Shown here: positions 61,784 to 64,000 of the stretch, piece by piece
Layout: each line of letters opens with the position of its first letter
Numbering within the stretch: the first letter of the stretch is position 1
Origin: JACCTU01 sp963848525
GTDB taxonomy: Bacteria; Actinomycetota; Thermoleophilia; Gaiellales; Gaiellaceae
Direction of reading: 5' to 3'
DNA length: 64,000 nucleotides
NCBI GenBank assembly: GCA_963848525.1
Contig: CAWKDZ010000003.1
Span: 1 to 64,000 of the forward strand
Notes under the pieces: generated by a model
The model's database searches: none
What the model was told of the DNA's origin: nothing
The model's input: the letters and a program-made list of their open reading frames with translations, nothing else
Position numbers and translations under genes: made by a program

Positions 61784-63829
61784 GCAGCTCTCCTTTGCTG
61801 TTGCCTGACCTTGAGCAGCGACCTGCGCCCCGCCCCGCGCGGACCCGCGCGCCGCTCCCCCTGCGTCACCCGATCGAGGGCGATGCCGAGAGCAAGGATC
61901 GCGAGCGAGGCCACGACTCCCTGCCCGAACTCGTTCCGCTGGAGACCGCGCGCGACCTCGTCGCCGAGCGCGCCGGACCCGACGAGCCCGCCGATCACGA
62001 CCACGGCGAGCACCATGATGATCCCCTGGTTGACGCCCAGCATGATCGCGTCGCGGGCGAGCGGGATCTTGACCTTGGCGAGCAGCTGCCAACGCGTCGC
62101 GCCGAACGCGGACGCCGCCTCGACCGCGTTGGAAGCGACGTCGCGCACGCCCCGCTCGACGAGCCGGATCACGACGGGCACCGCGTAGAGGACGCCAGCG
62201 ACGACGCCGGGCACCCGTGAGACCGGCATCAGGTAGATGAACGGGATGATGTAGACGAGCTGCGGCAACGTCTGCAGCACGTCGTTGACCGGACGCACGA
62301 AGCGCGAGACCCGCACGCTCTCCGCCGCCCAGACGCCGAGCGCGACGCCGACGAGCACCGCGATCAACGTGGCGACGAGCACCTGCGAGGCGGTGTCCAT
62401 CGCGAGGTCCCAGACGCCGAGCACGCCGATCGCCGTCAGCATCAGCAACGCCGTGATCGCGGGCCGGAGCCCGCTCACCACGAACGCGATCGCGACGAAA
62501 CCGCCGAGCGTGACGAACCACGGCGTCTCGACGAGAAACGCCCGCAGCGGCTCGAGCCCGTACTGGACCAGGAAGTTCCCGATCGGCTCCGTGATCGCGA
62601 AGACGAACGACGTCGGGTCCTGGACGTAGTCGAGCGCGGACTGGATGCCCTGGAGCAGCCAGTCCTGGATCGTCGCCTCGTAGACCGTCGTCGCTGGTCT
62701 CGAACTCGTCGGGATAGACGGCGGCTACACCGAACGCGCGCCCGACCACGACGGCGAGCACGGCGCCGAGCCACGCCCCGGCCGTGAGCAGCCTCAGTCG
62801 CCGTCGGCCCTCGCCGGTCACGTGGCGGCGGGTCGGGTCGGTGCGGTCGGCGATCGCCGACGTCGCCCGGTCGAGCGCGATCGCCATGATCACGATCGCG
62901 AACCCGCCGAGGATCGCGAGCGCGGGGTACGAGTAGAGACCGTTCGTGACGACGTCGCCGAGGCCGCGCCCGCCGATCAGCCCCGCGATCACGACGAGCG
63001 AGAGCGCGAACAGGATCGTCTGGTTGATGGCGAGGATGATCATCCGCCGTGCCAACGGCAGCTGAACCTTGAACAGGGTCTGCAGGCGCGTCGCGCCCAT
63101 CGACTGCGCGGCCTCGACCGTGTTCGCCTCGACGCCGCGGATGCCGAGCGCCGTGATCCGCACCGCGGCGGGGACGGCGTAGATCATCGTCGCGATCACC
63201 GCGGCGGCCGGGCCGACGGAGAACAGGATCACGACCGGCATCAGGTACGCGAACGCCGGCACGATCTGCATCGCGTCGAGCACGGGTGTGATCCCGCGCT
63301 GCACGCGGTCGGACCGCCCGGCGAGGATGCCGATCGGGATCCCGACGAGGAGCGAGAGCGCGACCGCAGCCAGCATCAGCGCGAGCGTCTGCATGCTCTC
63401 CTCCCACAGCCCCATCAGCGCGAAGGACGCGAACGCGGAGAGGACGACCAGCCCCGCGCGCCAGCCGCCGTACCGCGCGACGAGCAGCGTGCCGGCGACG
63501 GCGGTCCCGAACCAGGTCATCCACTCGACCAAGTCGTTCAGCCAGGTGACGAGGTTGTCGGCGAACACCCGAAAGCCGTCGAAGATCGCGAAGAGCGGGT
63601 TCGGGTCGGCAGCGTTGCGCTGCCCGATCAGCCACGCCTGGAAGTCGTCCAGCGTCGCGCCGAGGGTGCTCCACGTGAGGGACTCCGGCCACGGGAACTC
63701 GTCGCGCGCCACGAGGAAGGCGACGAGCATGAGCGCGAAGACGATGCCCACCCGACCGGCGCGACTCCGCCACCATGGCCCGCGTTGGGCGACGACCGGG
63801 GCGCGGACTCGCTCGGTCGCGACCGACAT
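61780..63829 (-). CDS. proW: Double ProW-type ABC permease (two permease domains in one chain), one apparent frameshift
   Basis: About 680 residues. The first permease domain has ALSLLVGIPIGILAGRSDRV and EAAQSMGATRLQTLFKVQLP. The second has VLVGVALGVWAAESVRVSRF and EAASAFGATRWQLLAKVKIP. So two EAA loops lie in a row, and one chain could supply both halves of the channel. The frame changes near 62690 in the linker (FETSDD/YEATIQDWLLQG), which needs one base. Start ATG 63829 overlaps the ATPase gene stop. Confidence 0.85.
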
Positions 63830-64000
63830 CAGCTGCGGCCGGCGATCGTCTCGAGCACCATCAGCCGGTCGACGACGCCGACGACGCGCCCGTCCTCGAC
63901 GGCCCGCACCGGCTTCTCGTTCGCCGCGATCACCGGCAAGGCGTCGCGGACGGTCGTGCGCACGTCGAGCGCAGGCCCGTCGTCCGCCTCTCCGTCGACC
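63829..64000 (-). CDS. proV: ProV-type ATPase, C-terminal CBS-domain end only
   Basis: 56 codons remain in the window. They encode the end of a CBS domain: TTVRDALPVIAANEKPVRAV, EDGRVVGVVDRLMVLETIAG. OpuA/ProV ATPases end with such osmo- or ionic-strength-sensing CBS pairs. The stop overlaps the permease ATG (TGATG). The catalytic part lies beyond the window edge. Confidence 0.75.
   Translation of the reverse strand, partial: VDGEADDGPALDVRTTVRDALPVIAANEKPVRAVEDGRVVGVVDRLMVLETIAGRS

Noticed and set aside
1..64000. tRNA, rRNA, CRISPR arrays, insertion sequences, prophage or integrative element ends
   Set aside because: I found no cloverleaf, rRNA-like stretch, regular spacer array, transposase or integrase anywhere in the window.

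Overview
This window comes from a GC-rich actinobacterial chromosome (my estimate is near 70% G+C). The AfsR/SARP-type regulators, the frequent GTG and TTG starts, the many 4-base stop/start overlaps (ATGA, GTGA, TTGA) and the families present suggest Thermoleophilia (Gaiellales or Solirubrobacterales relatives). That placement is inference. I see no rRNA, tRNA, CRISPR array, insertion sequence, phage or plasmid genes. One stretch (about 33.3-48.4 kb) is full of apparent single-base frameshifts, some of them in homopolymer runs. This looks more like uncorrected long-read error than decay.

Region 1 (1-17.9 kb) is an envelope and stress region: flippase-like membrane proteins, a DHA2 efflux pump with an ABC exporter, an SCP2 protein, a glycogen-debranching-type hydrolase, a DUF1269-like glycine-zipper protein, a lipid kinase, YceI, AI-2E and ZIP-type transporters, a coiled-coil protein and HdeD. 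Six promoter regions here carry direct repeats of the heptamer TGGCAGC in multiples of about one helical turn. Each ends 9-10 bp before a -10-like hexamer. This is the geometry expected of SARP/OmpR-type activators, and a 966-residue AfsR/SARP regulator gene (13.0-15.9 kb) lies inside the group. This looks like an undescribed local regulon. Several gene remnants (a DUF1269 leader, an FtsH C-terminus, a flippase fragment) lie among these genes.

Region 2 (18.1-31.1 kb) is a catabolic cluster: CoA ligase, SDR dehydrogenase, double-hot-dog MaoC hydratase, amidohydrolase and MarR regulator, then a convergent secreted DUF6351-type hydrolase, a five-gene branched-chain-type ABC importer and an SMP-30-like protein. 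The two divergent control regions share a 15-bp operator (14/15 identical). The set resembles hydroxycinnamate (p-coumarate type) side-chain degradation.

Region 3 (31.2-36.6 kb) holds a four-gene operon behind a perfect LexA-type (GAAC-N4-GTTC) palindrome. It encodes a zinc metalloprotease whose N-terminal domain recurs as a stand-alone 72-residue protein. After it comes a frameshifted giant regulator with SARP/BTAD, transmembrane, beta-propeller and peptide-binding-protein parts.

Region 4 (36.7-49 kb) holds small secreted proteins, an ECF sigma factor with its partner, a beta-propeller lipoprotein-like protein, an aldo/keto reductase fused to a polynucleotide-kinase-like module, mobA, fdhD, and a NAD-linked formate dehydrogenase operon. 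The catalytic subunit has an in-frame TGA followed by a SECIS-like hairpin, so it is very likely a selenoprotein.

Region 5 (49-64 kb) joins glycerol metabolism (glpD, glpK, a PHP phosphoesterase) with organophosphonate use: an ABC importer, a HAD phosphatase and a single-chain fusion of TmpA-like and TmpB-like enzymes, predicted to turn 2-trimethylammonioethylphosphonate into glycine betaine plus phosphate. A GntR regulator and a ProX/double-ProW/ProV betaine-type importer follow. Two copies of a 131-141 bp palindromic interspersed element lie at 49.0 and 60.7 kb in opposite orientation, and one of them encodes the C-terminus of GlpD.
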